64,000 nt of DNA from Cyathus striatus (lineage: Eukaryota > Basidiomycota > Agaricomycetes > Agaricales > Nidulariaceae): positions 1 to 64,000 of the forward strand of contig JAOVFP010000023.1 of NCBI GenBank assembly GCA_025738555.1, in the 5' to 3' direction. Every line of letters starts with the position of its first letter. Position 1 is the first letter of the stretch. Made by a program: the position numbers and the translations under genes. Of the stretch, positions 15,928-26,874 are shown piece after piece. The notes under the pieces are model-generated. The model made no database searches, had not been told where the DNA came from, and was given only the letters and a program-made list of their open reading frames with translations.

Positions 15928-17398
15928 CTACTTCCTGAAGCGGATGCTACGGGTTAGAGCGTTCTGGGACTGGGACTTGTTTCGAGATCGCCATCTTGGA
16001 TTTTCCTGGGCCGGTGATGTATCTGTAGTTGCGACATTGTCTGCTACTCCTTCGCTATACTGAGACGCATTTGCGGAGAGGGTACTAGATTGCTGCTGCG
16101 AGGGACCAAACCGCTTATGCTGCGGTGAGTTACCCAACTGCAAGCCTGTTGGCTTCCATGAACCATGTGATGCAAATCTGTTATTTAAAGGAACATGCCT
16201 TCCATCATGGCCGGGATTAGAATGTGGGTTGAGCCAACCCATTCCAGGAGGTTGAGTTCCAATATTGATATGCGGAGTGTTAGGCCATTGCTGGTTAGGC
16301 TGGTTGGACCACCATGGGTTCCAATGCGGATTTGTGGTAACTATGGGACGGGGAGTGCTTGTGGGGGGCAACAGGAATGGAACAGATTGGTCGGTAGGCG
16401 TTCCGGTTACTACGGTGTCTCCTATTCTTGGAGACTTCACAGGTTTAGGAGGAGGAGGAGGGCCAGGATCGTAGTTTGGATTGCGTGCGTACCATTGGGC
16501 ACCGGATGGTTCGCAAAGTCTCCCTCGGACTGCGTCAAATGTGTAATAGACGGAGTCTGGGAACTCTGGCATTGATCGAGCCATTTCCAAAAGCCTGTTG
16601 TAGATAGTATAACCGGCGTGGGCATCATTAGCAGCATCTGAAGGATATAAATAACAGGTAAATCAAGATGACATCTGTAGAGAAAATAGCCTTACATTCT
16701 TGCTGAACGTAAGATAGCTGATTTTCCCAATTGCTGCGGGTGGTCTTGCCTTTCTTGAGACTGAGCTTCTCATAGTGTTCGAGGAGTTTGGATAAGCCAA
16801 TGGGATTCTTGTACTGTCCCTTCCAGTTGTCATTGTCGGCGGTGCGTGCGAGGAGAGAGATCGACGCAGTGAGAGACTGAGACTTTGTAGTCTCTGTAGA
16901 GTTTTAGAGTATCATCTAATATGCTAAAGGATTAAGATGGAGGCATGTAATATTTAGTAGGTGGTTCTGACTTTGAATAGCAACGCCAGCCTTTACAATA
17001 TCTGGGTTTTCAAGGAATTCTTTCAACTTTTCGGGAAACTCTAATATTGGTCGAGAATAGTTTGTTGGAACGGTAAGGAATCATGGTTGATAGAAGCAAA
17101 AACTTTCACCTTTCATGGCGCTGACCTGTATGAGGACGACAACTTGATGAGTCGCAAGCTGAACGAGAGCCACCGGGTTTTCCTGTGCGCCCTTGACAAA
17201 GTTAGGTTTCCACTCTAGATCGAAGCCGACCGGGCCGTTGCCTAGCAGAGTGATTGCACGATTGGCAGCGTCAACATACCGCACATAGTAGAGCTGGGCT
17301 TGGGGACAGTTTGTCTTGTAGGAGTAGAGGGGCAGGAATGGCTGGAGCGAGGTGGTTGGGGTGGTGACGGACTGGGACTCTGAGACTGAGTGTGACAT
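15928..17398 (-). CDS. DEDDy 3'-5' exonuclease domain protein with Pro-rich tail
   Basis: A member of the WRN/RNase D-type 3'-5' exonuclease group. The start at 17398 gives MSHSVSESQS. About 50 residues later GFDLEWKPNF holds the first catalytic Asp and Glu, followed by PVALVQLATHQVVVLIQVS. The next exons give FPEKLKEFLENPDIVKAGVAIQ, then NWKGQYKNPIGLSKLLEHYE. The last catalytic motif is formed across an intron: YVQQE joined to YAANDAHAGYTIYNRL, that is Y-x3-D. The C-terminal 190 residues are rich in Pro, Asn and Trp (for example PHWNPWWSNQPNQQWPN) and appear disordered, ending TRSIRFRK. Substrate (DNA or RNA) is unknown. Fungal proteins of this type are usually annotated only by domain. Confidence 0.85.
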
Positions 17399-18068
17399 GG
17401 AAGGCAGAAACGGTGAGCACGAAACTCAAATTGGATACGAGCGAGGCGTGTAAAGCGGAGAATGCTTAAAATAGTTTGAAGAAGGTTGACTTGGCGTTGA
17501 GTGGATATTGAGCGACTCAAGTCATAGAGTTGAATATTAATATTGAGTATTGAATATAGCATGGATCTAACTGAAACGGCGTGACCGACTTGGAACGCGT
17601 AACAATCGCCAGCGATCCGCCCAGCTCCGTGGGAGGTGTCCATAAATAGACGGAGTGTGATTGGCTGCTATTTGGATAGACGGTGCCGGCTTGGCTGTGT
17701 GTCACGCGTCGTCACGCGTTAGGGGAGTTCCAAGAGAGAGTGACAAAGGGGAGCCAAGAGGATAGGGTGAGGGGTGGTGGGGGGTGATGTTGGGTGCGGA
17801 TAGAGTGAAATTGCGATCTGGATATATTATATATGCATCATTCGGTGGGTCTGTAAAAATATAATTTATAAGTAATTGTTGGAGGGGTTCGTTGCAGCTA
17901 TTCTTGGCTCCCGAACATTTTCCTCATTCGAAAATAGCTCAGCCTTCAGGCGTCCGATGATGGTCTTGGCAAAAAGTCTTGGTCCGACAAAAATAGGTCT
18001 TTGCACCAGCTTAAGAGCAACCTCTCAGCCATTTCGTCTCTTGGCCCCCCCTTGCTCTCCCGTCCACT
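17399..18068. promoter_or_regulatory. Divergent promoter region
   Basis: 670 bases between the divergent starts of the exonuclease gene (17398, minus) and the unknown gene at 18069 (plus). It includes GT-rich sequence near 17760-17810 and a short tatatta stretch near 17820. No gene is seen. Confidence 0.4.
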
Positions 18069-18945
18069 ATGGCTTCTGTTCCCTACTCCCTCCCAGACCA
18101 CTCCTCCCTCCATTATCCCCCCCCAGAACACGATATCAAGCGTATCCTCGCCAATGCTGCCAATGCTCTCGATCAGGTTAGTCCCCGTTGTCTCCGTCCT
18201 GCCCTCCCCCCGCCATCGTACTCATCATTTTATTATTATTATTATTATCTCTTTCCAGTCTCCCCCTCCCAGTCTACGTGAGATACTCGGCGCATATCGC
18301 GCAAAAGGCGATGGCGACCGCGACATGCTCCTTGCCATGCTCAATGCAAAGGCTGCCGAAGACCAGGTTCGTTCTTGCTCGTGCTTTCTGCTGTGCTTTC
18401 CGCTCATCTGTGTGCTGTCAATTTAGCGTTTAGCTTCACTTGCGTCTTTGCACCGTTCTATTTTGGAAGTTTATCAGCAAAATGCTGAAACTCCCGCTCA
18501 ACAGCACCATGCTGTAAACGGCAATTACCACTACCCTACGCCTTCCTTCACCCAATCTCCCCGTCCATGCGACCAGCGACCTTCTCGCCGATCCTACCAG
18601 TACCGCCATCCTCGAGCTGACTCGCGAAGCCGTTCACCTCCTCGCACCCTCCCCCACGCGTCCTCTGCGAGAGACCCGCATATGCAGTACCACAATGACC
18701 ATCCACGTAAACGTCATCGTTCATCTCACTCCCCACATCCTTCTCATTCTCTCATGTACGAATCATCACATCCCTCATCACAGCACGATCAATTCCCTCC
18801 GTCTCCTTACTCGTCGTCGGACAGAAGTGAATCCGCAGAATATTCACCCAGAGCACGAGCGTCAATGGCCATTGGCTCTCTCCTCTCATCATCCGCGCCA
18901 AGAAGAGAAGTAAACGGGGATAGCCTGTCCCAAGAGCGAGAATGA
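18069..18945 (+). CDS. Unknown Ser/His/Pro-rich protein
   Basis: Not recognised. Three exons join cleanly: MASVPYSLPDHSS... to NALDQ, then SPPPSLREILGAYRAKGDG... to NAKAAEDQ, then RLASLASLHRSILEVYQQ onward. The first 90 residues look folded and helical, with HDIKRILANAANALDQ and REILGAYRAKGDGDRDMLL. The remaining 150 residues are low-complexity and rich in Ser, Pro, His and Arg, with RS-like pieces (PRADSRSRSPPRT, HPRKRHRSSHSPH) that suggest a nuclear protein. It ends NGDSLSQERE. Intron 1 contains a run of TTA units (near 18230-18250). Coding status is good because the frames match across two introns. Confidence 0.7.
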
Positions 18946-19869
18946 TAGAACACATGATGCTGGAGCCGAGTATATACCACTTTGCTACGGGTTTCTGTTT
19001 TTTTTTTATGAGGTTCTATTCGTTGTCGACGTAATTACTCTTTGTACTATTTATCCCCCCTTCTCTCTCTCTACGTGTACGATAATACTGTATATTCCAC
19101 ATTGACGGTTACCATTCCCAGTTAGCGGTACATAATAATACATCTATTAGTTCAAACTGGCATCAATGCATCTCCGTTGGAGACTTGAATGGAGTAACAA
19201 GCAAGTCTTGGAAATGTACGGCAGCCGTCATGTCTGGGGTTATTTTGGGAGTGGCACAAGAGCTAGACGTTAATATTTGCACCTGGACGGGGTCTGAAAC
19301 GACTTGGCATGACAAGCTATTTTTGCATGCCCGTCCACTCTCCAGCATTTCTCCAGATTTCTCCTGGGTGCCATAAGGAAGCACAAGGGAGGCCAGCGGT
19401 TGGAAGTTGGAAGGTGCAATACACTCGACACAAAGTCTTGGCAGGATGAAACCATGCTTCAGGAATATAAATCTCCATGCGCCCGTCTGTCCTATTTTTG
19501 CCATTTTCTGGGCTATGGCTGCAGAGCCCAGAGGCACATAAGCTCACTACGTAGCCCTCAAGCCGAACCGCTCTTGTCGCGCGCTATCCATCCATCGCCT
19601 GGATATGTATAGACCAGGAGAGGGATGATGAATGATTTTGTGCTGCGTCCGGTGCTTCCGGATTCACTTCCAAAGCGGGACGCTACTTATCATTGTCCGC
19701 TTATGCTGTCCGTCATTATAATTATAAAAGTTGCCGACATCCGTTGCTCCAAAAATAGATAATCAATGTGCTCGATCACATGAGTGATCTGTACACGTGA
19801 TGCACGCGTGAATGGTTTGTTATTTGATTTTGTTGAATACAACAACTAACTTAAGCTTAGCTTTAACTT
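18946..19869. other. Intergenic region with one open minus-strand frame
   Basis: This 0.92 kb lies between two plus-strand genes. A minus-strand frame at 19163-19537 is open for 124 codons (starts MPLGSAAIAQKMAKIG) but shows no domain or splice support. A cacgtg-like E-box lies near 19795. I do not call a gene here. Confidence 0.4.
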
Positions 19870-21330
19870 ATGGCCGACGATTTCGATGACCTCCCGGATG
19901 ACCTCGCCGACCTGCAGAACGTCGATTGGGATAATCTTTTAGGCGCCCCCGACAGTCATCCTGACCCACCACCAATACCTGGTCCTAGCTCTCCTCGACC
20001 CGCCAGTTCCGGTAGTTCTCACTATCAGTTCGACGATGAAATCGACGACTCCTTTCTCCACGAGTTGGACCAGCTCGAACACAGGTTAACACAGAACCCT
20101 GTCCAACCCTCTGGATTTCAACGTATGCATCGATCTGTTCCTTTCCTATTCACATTTAACACGTTCCTAAGCCGTCGTATTTGGAATCCCAAGTACAAGT
20201 ATGCCTCCGTCATTATGTACGTTACTCATCGTGTAACCAGTCCAAATCAGCTCATGGTAGCCCCTTTTCTCCGTTTCCAGCGGCTGAACGAACGTTAACA
20301 CTGCCGTCTATTGCATAGCGTTACCAGCACGCCCCCCACAATCAGTGCCCCAAACATCACGTTTCTTCAGTGCGTTCCCGTCGTATGCATCCGTTCTTCT
20401 GATTTGCTCACTCATTGCAATTAGACGGTGCAGTCGGTCCGCCCACCAACCTTGTCAATCAACCTACCACACTGCCCAGCAATTACCACTCGTCAAGGTC
20501 CCCATTGAAGCGGCCTCGATCTCCTTCAGAAGATGAATGCCCATATTCGTTTGCTAAGAAAGGAAAGAAGAAGGCCAGCGAAGATGAAATTATATGTCCA
20601 ATGTGCGTGCGATGCGTTAGGCCGAAATGAAGCGTACAGACCTAACTTTTGCTACGCATAGATGCTTTGATTTATTGTAAGTTACAGCTCGTCCGTGTAG
20701 TTCAGTTACGTCGTTTGACCCAAAATTAGCGTCGGCGCACAAGTAGGTAATCCCTGCGGACATAGTTTCTGCGGCGAATGCGGCTGTCTATGGTTGAAGA
20801 AAAACGTACGCCATCCGTATGTCGTGTCTTTTATGTAGTCCTGATTGCATCAAACTAGCGTAGGAATGGCTGTCCAATTTGTCGGTCGGCGTTTGCAAGA
20901 TCGCGTCCAATGATACCCAACATTGCATTGGACAACCTCGTTGAGAAATACATTCATGCATTGCGCCTCTCTGGAGACAAAGATTGGGGGCCCGATGGAT
21001 CCAAGTACAAGGAGTGGCTTTCCCGTAAACAGTGAGTCCTTTCATGGATCGTCCAATTCACTAAAGTTTCCCCCTCAACTTGCGCACAGGCGATGGAAAA
21101 AAGATGTTGCGGACAGAGCCAATGCATCGCGACCACCTCAGAAAGCCATCGCTCAAGTCATTAATATGGCTGACTTGGATCTCATGCAAGGTCCCTTGCC
21201 TGATGGCGGTGAAGACGATGAAGATGAATATGATGATGATGATGATGATGATGATGAAGACATTGGGCTGATTCCTCCGCGTATCCCCCGAGAATCACGT
21301 ACTCGTGCACAGCGCGGGCATTATCGATGA
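19870..21330 (+). CDS. RING-finger protein, probable E3 ubiquitin ligase
   Basis: The start at 19870 gives an acidic N-terminus (MADDFDDLPDDLADLQNVDW), then a Ser/Pro-rich part and a basic patch (KRPRSPSEDE, KKGKKKASEDE). The RING domain is assembled across short introns: ICPICFDLFVGAQVGNPCGH, SFCGECGCLWLKKN and RNGCPICRSAFARSRPMIPN. That gives CxxC, CGHxFCxxC and CxxC spacing of a C3HC4 RING. After it, ALDNLVEKYIHALRLSG is a helix often seen behind such RINGs. The C-terminus has MADLDLMQGPLPDGGEDDED, a run of eight Asp residues encoded by GAT repeats, and the end RTRAQRGHYR. Likely nuclear; partner unknown. The zinc ligands are all visible. Confidence 0.85.
21231..21256. repeat. (GAT)n coding microsatellite
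   Basis: A run of GAT triplets inside the last exon of the RING gene, encoding consecutive Asp residues. It lies in the disordered acidic tail and is likely length-variable. Confidence 0.9.
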
Positions 21331-21534
21331 GTACATGAATAATTTAGGAACTTAATGGTTGGAATATATCTACGATGTATGATTTACATGTTGTACGTTA
21401 TAATTACATTACATACACTTTTTAAAATATTTTTCGGATCTTTTGAGTTGTCTTAACTTTAAGGTGATTAAAGTTGTCACCCACGTGACCGCTTGTCGGT
21501 ATGCCATTCGCATTCTATATTTAGATCAGCAAGA

Positions 21535-21555
21535 ATCATCATCATCATCATCATA
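21535..21555. repeat. (ATC)n microsatellite
   Basis: Seven ATC units lie about 100 bases upstream of the start of the gene at 21653, probably in its 5' leader or promoter. Confidence 0.9.
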
Positions 21556-21652
21556 GTAGCTGCGTCCTCGAGGCAAACCTGTAGTCTTGGACCTTGGTTA
21601 TTATGACCCAAGATTGAATACTACTGAGACCCACGGCTGTTTCATCTTAATC

Positions 21653-23929
21653 ATGCAAATTTCATTCACTCCTGCCCTTGGGGATCGGTTTACGGTTTCA
21701 GACAAGCCTTCTTCTGGCTTGCAGTCGCCTTCGACTACAATTCAATTCTCTGCTACTCTTTCCGAGAGCGATTATGCTGAACTGAAGCGTACAGGAGCCA
21801 GGGTGCAGCTATGGACTAATATCCCACAGGGCGGGAGATCTCTAGGAGAATGGAGTGAACATGATTTTCAGGATGAAAGCCAGTATATGGATGATAACCC
21901 AATCGACGCAACCTCAGGTGACCTTGCAGAACTCGTGCATCTTGTTTCGAAGGAGGAGGAAGAACGACATCCTGCAGAGCATATTGACCATTGCGGTCAT
22001 TTACGTCTGTGTATTCCTATTCCTGCGGATATTGGGACTGGGTCTCAAACATTGTTATCCGAGTTCACCTATCGAATTGTGTATTCGTCCGGCGAGATAG
22101 AGTGGCTTGGACACTACGGGTATAACGGTACCCTTGTACTTGAAAATGGAAAGGCCGGTCAAATAGCCTTGACTTCACAAGACGGTTGGACTTTCAATAG
22201 CTCCGATGCTTCTTGCATCTACAATGTCCCAGAAGGGGTTTCCGGCGTAGTTCGTATAGCTCAGCTTGCAGATCCATCCGCTTATCAACTTTGGGCCTTC
22301 GGAAATGACGAGTATGTCCTGTTCTTGGTTATATCGCATTCTTACTGATTAACAAGTCTGCTATGTAGCTTCCTGCCTCATTGTAAGAACGCGTCATTAG
22401 TCCTTGTGACACCTCGTGCACCAGCCTTGCGCGCATTAGTCATACCAGATCTTTATATTCTTTCCGCTTCTTCTGGTGCCTTAGTGTCAATTGACTATTC
22501 TGGGAACATAACTGCTTGTGGAGATGGAACGGTATCTGTCTACACCTATTCATACGGCTCAACCTCCGCCGCCACGAGTTGGATATCAGACCATCTCCTG
22601 GAAAGGTGCCGCGTAGCGCACATAGTATCCTCGGGCAAGGATTATGCATTACTAGCGCCTATCGGCTTGATGAAGGAGACACTGCGCAAGACATTGATAC
22701 TTCCATTGAATTTTGTCCCCACGAATCAGATAGTACGGATTCCACTTACAATCTTGTCGCACATGTTGGGAATAGATTCTTCAACGCCACTTACAATTTT
22801 GTCTTCAAATAATCTGGATGTACATTTCTTCCAGCCCCCTTCTTCCACAGGACCGGCTCCAGAGGTTGACATACACTTCGCTTTCCTTGTTGACCCTTCC
22901 GGGAGCCAAATTTCTGCGAGCCCCACCCATATTCTTTATGCTTCTCGAAATAACAATGGGAAAGCCTCCTTAGTCGAATGGAGTGCTTCTATTCTTTGCC
23001 CGTTTACATTCATTGAGTCCCCAGATGCAGAAGATGCTGGTGGGATTTTACCTACACCACCACCGTCACCTCGTTTGAAGTCTGCGGAGCTTCAACCAAG
23101 ATTATCTCGCAGGGAATCAGACGACTGTTCGGGCTTGAAGGAGCCATTCCTGTCCGATGCAGCTGTTGTAACTAGTATTGAAACTGGTCCACACGGTAGT
23201 AGAGACCACACTTCGCGAACCCTCGTGGTACGCTCTCATGAAATGTCAACCAGTTCTGGACTGTTCGCGTACATAAAATATATATTTGCGATGGCTGGAA
23301 TACTTCTGGAGCTGTTTTACAAGATATTTTTTGGAAAGGAGCAGGATGTCGCAGAATCAGATGGCGAAGGCGAAGCAGTCGTCCCAAAAGGCCCGAGTAA
23401 ACCGCATATGCTCAGCGAGCCTGGACAACTAAGTCCAAGTTCAGCCAGCTCAGGAACAGCGAACCTCGCACAGCCAGACTCTGACTGCGAAGAGTCACTA
23501 AATCTCTTCGAAGGCGCTTCATTACCTTCCCGAAGTGGTACAAGTGAGGACATGCTTCCGAAGGCTAAGGATATAACAATTGTCGTGCAAGGAATCCAAA
23601 GTAAAACGGATTCAAGGTCGTCTTCATTGTTTCAGACCTCACCACCCATACGCGTACAAATCGGCGACACAGAGACCATCATAGTTGCAATAAAAATGCG
23701 GATTTCCTCTCCTGATTCTAATGTGGATTCCGCTATTTCTCCACTTGAATCCTCTGAGATTCTGAAATCCATCTCTCTGAATGGGGTGACTCCACAGATT
23801 TACAAGGTAAAAAGCCGTCAGGTCCGTAGAAATGCTTCTGTGATGGAACATATTTACCTTCTGGAGTTTAATGGGAGGAGGGGTGACTGGCTGAATCTGT
23901 CAGTACCCTCTGCGGCTGTCGATCTATAA
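21653..23929 (+). CDS. Large unknown protein with one predicted membrane segment
   Basis: Not recognised. Two exons are joined by one intron (about 22311-22369) that leaves WAFGND-DFLPHCKNASLV in frame, giving about 740 residues. I prefer the start at 21653 (MQISFTPALGDRF) over the in-frame ATG at 21587. The N-terminal third looks like a beta-rich domain (TTIQFSATLSESDYAELKR, GEIEWLGHYGYNGTLVLENG). The middle is folded and rich in strands (LYILSASSGALVSIDYSG). A hydrophobic stretch, SGLFAYIKYIFAMAGILLEL, is followed by a lysine and a highly acidic, Ser-rich region. The end returns to ordered sequence (NASVMEHIYLLEFNGRRGDW). Two nearly intron-free long exons contrast with the intron-dense neighbours. 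Membrane association is an inference from one segment only. Confidence 0.75.
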
Positions 23930-24312
23930 GCTATAGGATTTCCGAGGTGCCCGCTTTTCATTTATCCATTTCCCTACTACCACAAAGCAGGCATTCTTTG
24001 GAGCAGATTCCAAAATACGATCTGAGAGAGTCGGACTTGGCGACTTGACATTTTAAACTTGCGGATACGACTCATATACGAGGTGTACACTTTACGAGAA
24101 TGTTCGATGGAACTGATGTTTGCTTTACAAACTTGTATTTGATTAATTTGTAGGATTTCATGCGTGCAGTATATTAGAATATGGTGTATAGTGCCATCAT
24201 GATAATATTTGCAAGAATCTACAACAAGTTTAACATGTAATCGTTACTACCAATGTTGCACGAACAGGCTTACAAGCAATGTTGGGTAGAAAGGTACGTA
24301 CATTAAGTAGCT
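23930..24312. other. Convergent intergenic region
   Basis: 383 bases between the ends of the unknown gene and the TRAX gene; AT-rich, no gene seen. Confidence 0.5.
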
Positions 24313-25444
24313 CTAGAAGTCATTTCCATCGGTGTCATCATCTCTCCAGCGCTCTGATTTACCCCTGTTTTGAGAATATTCATGTCCGTACGCCGAACTG
24401 CTGTAAGAAGAAATAGTCTGCGAGACGATGTCGTCGAGCATCTCCGGAGGGAGGTCGTACTCGGAACTACGGACAAAAATGGCATAGGCGGCTAGATTCA
24501 CATGAAATCTGATATGAGAAAATGGTTAAGAGAGAAAGGAAGTTCGTACCGTCTTCAATCTTCTCAAGCGATTGTGATGTGACTGCTTGTTTTTTGTTAA
24601 GATCACGAACGTAGGGAGTGAAGCGTTCAAAATCTTTATCAGAATATGGAAACGTCAGGAAGGTGCACCCGGAAAGAGATGACCGTCTGCACTCACCTGC
24701 TTTGCATGCTCTCATGAACGCACATACTTCTGTGGCTTTGGCACGTCCACCTCGGCGTGATATGCCCGATATAGCGAACCTCATTAGCTCACCAGTAAGG
24801 TCAGAGAGACCCAAGAGATAGTCGGATACTGTCAATGGGAAATACTAAACGAAACACTAAACATCAACAATGATAGAAGGCTGGGGGACGAATGACTGGA
24901 AACGTACCGAAACGCCATCTAGGTCAGAAAGGGATTTTTGAACGTCATGAAAGGTAATCAAGGTACCATGATCCAGGTAGTGGGCAAAGCTGAGAGCTTC
25001 AATGTACTCTTGAAGACCCGGAGAGACCTGTCGGTGATATCGCCAGAAACGATCACCGAACAGCTCATCCTTCAGAGAGGCGTATATTTGCTGCACTTCT
25101 CGAAGCTTTTCGTAGCCACGACGCGCTGCTATTTTTTCAAGGGTATCTTGATTAGTATGAATAGTGCCTTCCAGGATGGTCCTATGCAGAAGGAAGATAA
25201 CCTTCTTGGAGAGGTTAGTTACATCTCGGCTAGCCTGGGGAGAGAAGTGAGGTGAATGGATGGAGCACAGGGCTTGGAGAACAAAAACCTTTATGAGCCG
25301 CTCCCTTCTGTCGTTGTGGTCGTCGAGCTGCTCTCTGAAGTCATCAAAAAGCACGACGGTCGGGGAGATTGCATTGGAAGTGGATGGAGAGGCCGGCATT
25401 TGGGGATCACGTGCGGATTCGGTTGTACCAAAGTTATAGTACAT
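24313..25444 (-). CDS. Translin-associated factor X (TRAX)
   Basis: The catalytic partner of translin in the C3PO ribonuclease, which processes RNA fragments. The start at 25444 gives about 30 disordered residues and then FDDFREQLDDHNDRRERLIK. A short intron follows, and the next exon begins ASRDVTNLSKKVIFLLHR, a strong TRAX match. SPGLQEYIEALSFAHYL contains the acidic pair that forms part of the active site in TRAX. Across another intron comes YFPLTVSDYLLGLSDLTGEL, the TRAX signature with the other acidic residues, then ATEVCAFMRACKA, DFERFTPYVRDLNKKQAVTS and a final acidic tail ending DDDTDGNDF. I choose TRAX over translin because of the DYLLGLSDLTGELMR block. Translin itself is not in this window. 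Confidence 0.9.
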
Positions 25445-25618
25445 ACCGGAAAAGGAAATACCGCAGCCCCGTCCTTGGCTAGCACATCTAACTTGTTACC
25501 ACTTCGAACGCAGCACCGCCAACCTCATATTTTCTTCTTTCTCTCCAACTCCTATCTTGGTCATCCTACGCCGAAATATCAACCTTGGAACTTTATCTTT
25601 TTCAATCTCTATCCCGCC
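25445..25618. promoter_or_regulatory. Short divergent promoter TRAX/HIT
   Basis: 174 bases separate the two divergent start codons (25444 minus, 25619 plus); presumably a shared bidirectional promoter. Confidence 0.5.
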
Positions 25619-26653
25619 ATGGCCTTCGCTCCAAAGGCTGGATGCCCAATGTGCGGAATCGTAGCTTCTGCAAGTCATGTCACCCCCAATTCCCCGCTTT
25701 CTCCCTCATTCCCTGCTGGATCAACTCAGCCTGAGGTCCTTTGGAGAGATGATAACTTTACTGCATATCGCGAAAGGGCGAATCCCGTCTCCAGTAAAGG
25801 ACACATAATCATAGCATTCAAGTCCGTCTAGCTGCTAGCTGCTATCATTTCATTTCTCACTACTGATGCTACATCGACTCCTCCACTAGTTTGCATGTGC
25901 CGTCAATATACACATTGGTGTGTCTCTTCTTAGTATCCCCCTCGGCATCCGTGTAACTCAACTTTTGCAATGTTTTGTCAACTCAAGTCATCATCAGACC
26001 TACCTCTTCTCGTCAATGTCCGTAACCTCGGCGCACGCCTCCTTACCTCGCTGGTTCCGACATCAACTCCCCTCACTCCTTCCGTTGCCCCTCTTCCTAC
26101 CTCAGCTCCATTACATAACCCAAACAACCAATTTCGCATTGGCTTCATTACGCCACCTTTCAAAGACAATAAGATTCCTGTAACGGATCATCTCCACGCA
26201 CACGCCTTCATAGGCCCTCCTGACCTTCTAGGTTGGTGGAGAGGTATTGCATATGGCCCTTTGGCCTGGTACAATATCGAGGACTTGATAGCGGAAATAA
26301 GGTATGCAATCTTCATGCAACCATTATATTTTCATCTTTTTCTCCTTCTGCTCAATCTACCTACCTAGTGTGTTTTCTTTTTTAAATTGTTATTGATCTT
26401 ATTTTACAGAGAATCTGTATCAAACAACCGCGTCAAATCCGGGTATCAAAACCGCACTACTGCGCCCATAGACTTGGTTCCGCAGGCAGGCTCTCGCTCC
26501 GGCACGTCCGATGGAATCGAGACGACAGAGCCTGGTCTCACGAAGTCTGACGCAAACTTGGAAGATGGAGAGGGAACTCCTGCCAGTCTGTCTAGCCCTA
26601 GAACCCCCACTATGCTTTCACCAACAAATCAGATACCCCACTTACGCGTTTAG
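25619..26653 (+). CDS. HIT-domain protein
   Basis: A histidine-triad nucleotide-binding protein, a family of nucleotide hydrolases and transferases. The start at 25619 gives MAFAPKAGCPMCGIV, with a CxxC pair near the N-terminus. The core is rebuilt across introns: EVLWRDDNFTAYRERANPVS, KGHIIIAF joined to NLHVPSIYTL, then SSSDLPLLVNVRNLGARLL. The triad appears as HLHAHAFIGPPDLLGWWRG, that is HxHxH followed by hydrophobic residues. A last exon encodes a Ser/Thr-rich tail ending SPTNQIPHLRV. The spacing resembles fungal HIT proteins related to the aprataxin group, but no DNA-binding zinc finger like that of aprataxin is seen, so substrate is open. Joins keep frame in all four exons. Confidence 0.82.
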
Positions 26654-26874
26654 TTTCTCTTTCCCCTATTACTCACGTGCATGTGTGCATAACCTGATTT
26701 CCGTTTTATTCTTTTGCTTTACGTAGTAATTCTTCTTGCGTTTTTAGTGTATGTCGGACGGTGACCCATTGTAGGCAAGCTTAGGTAGACAGACATTCAA
26801 GCAATATCATCAGTTAGTGAAAGATTTCTCGAAGATCTACGTAGTACATTCCGACTGAATATTTTACTAACATA

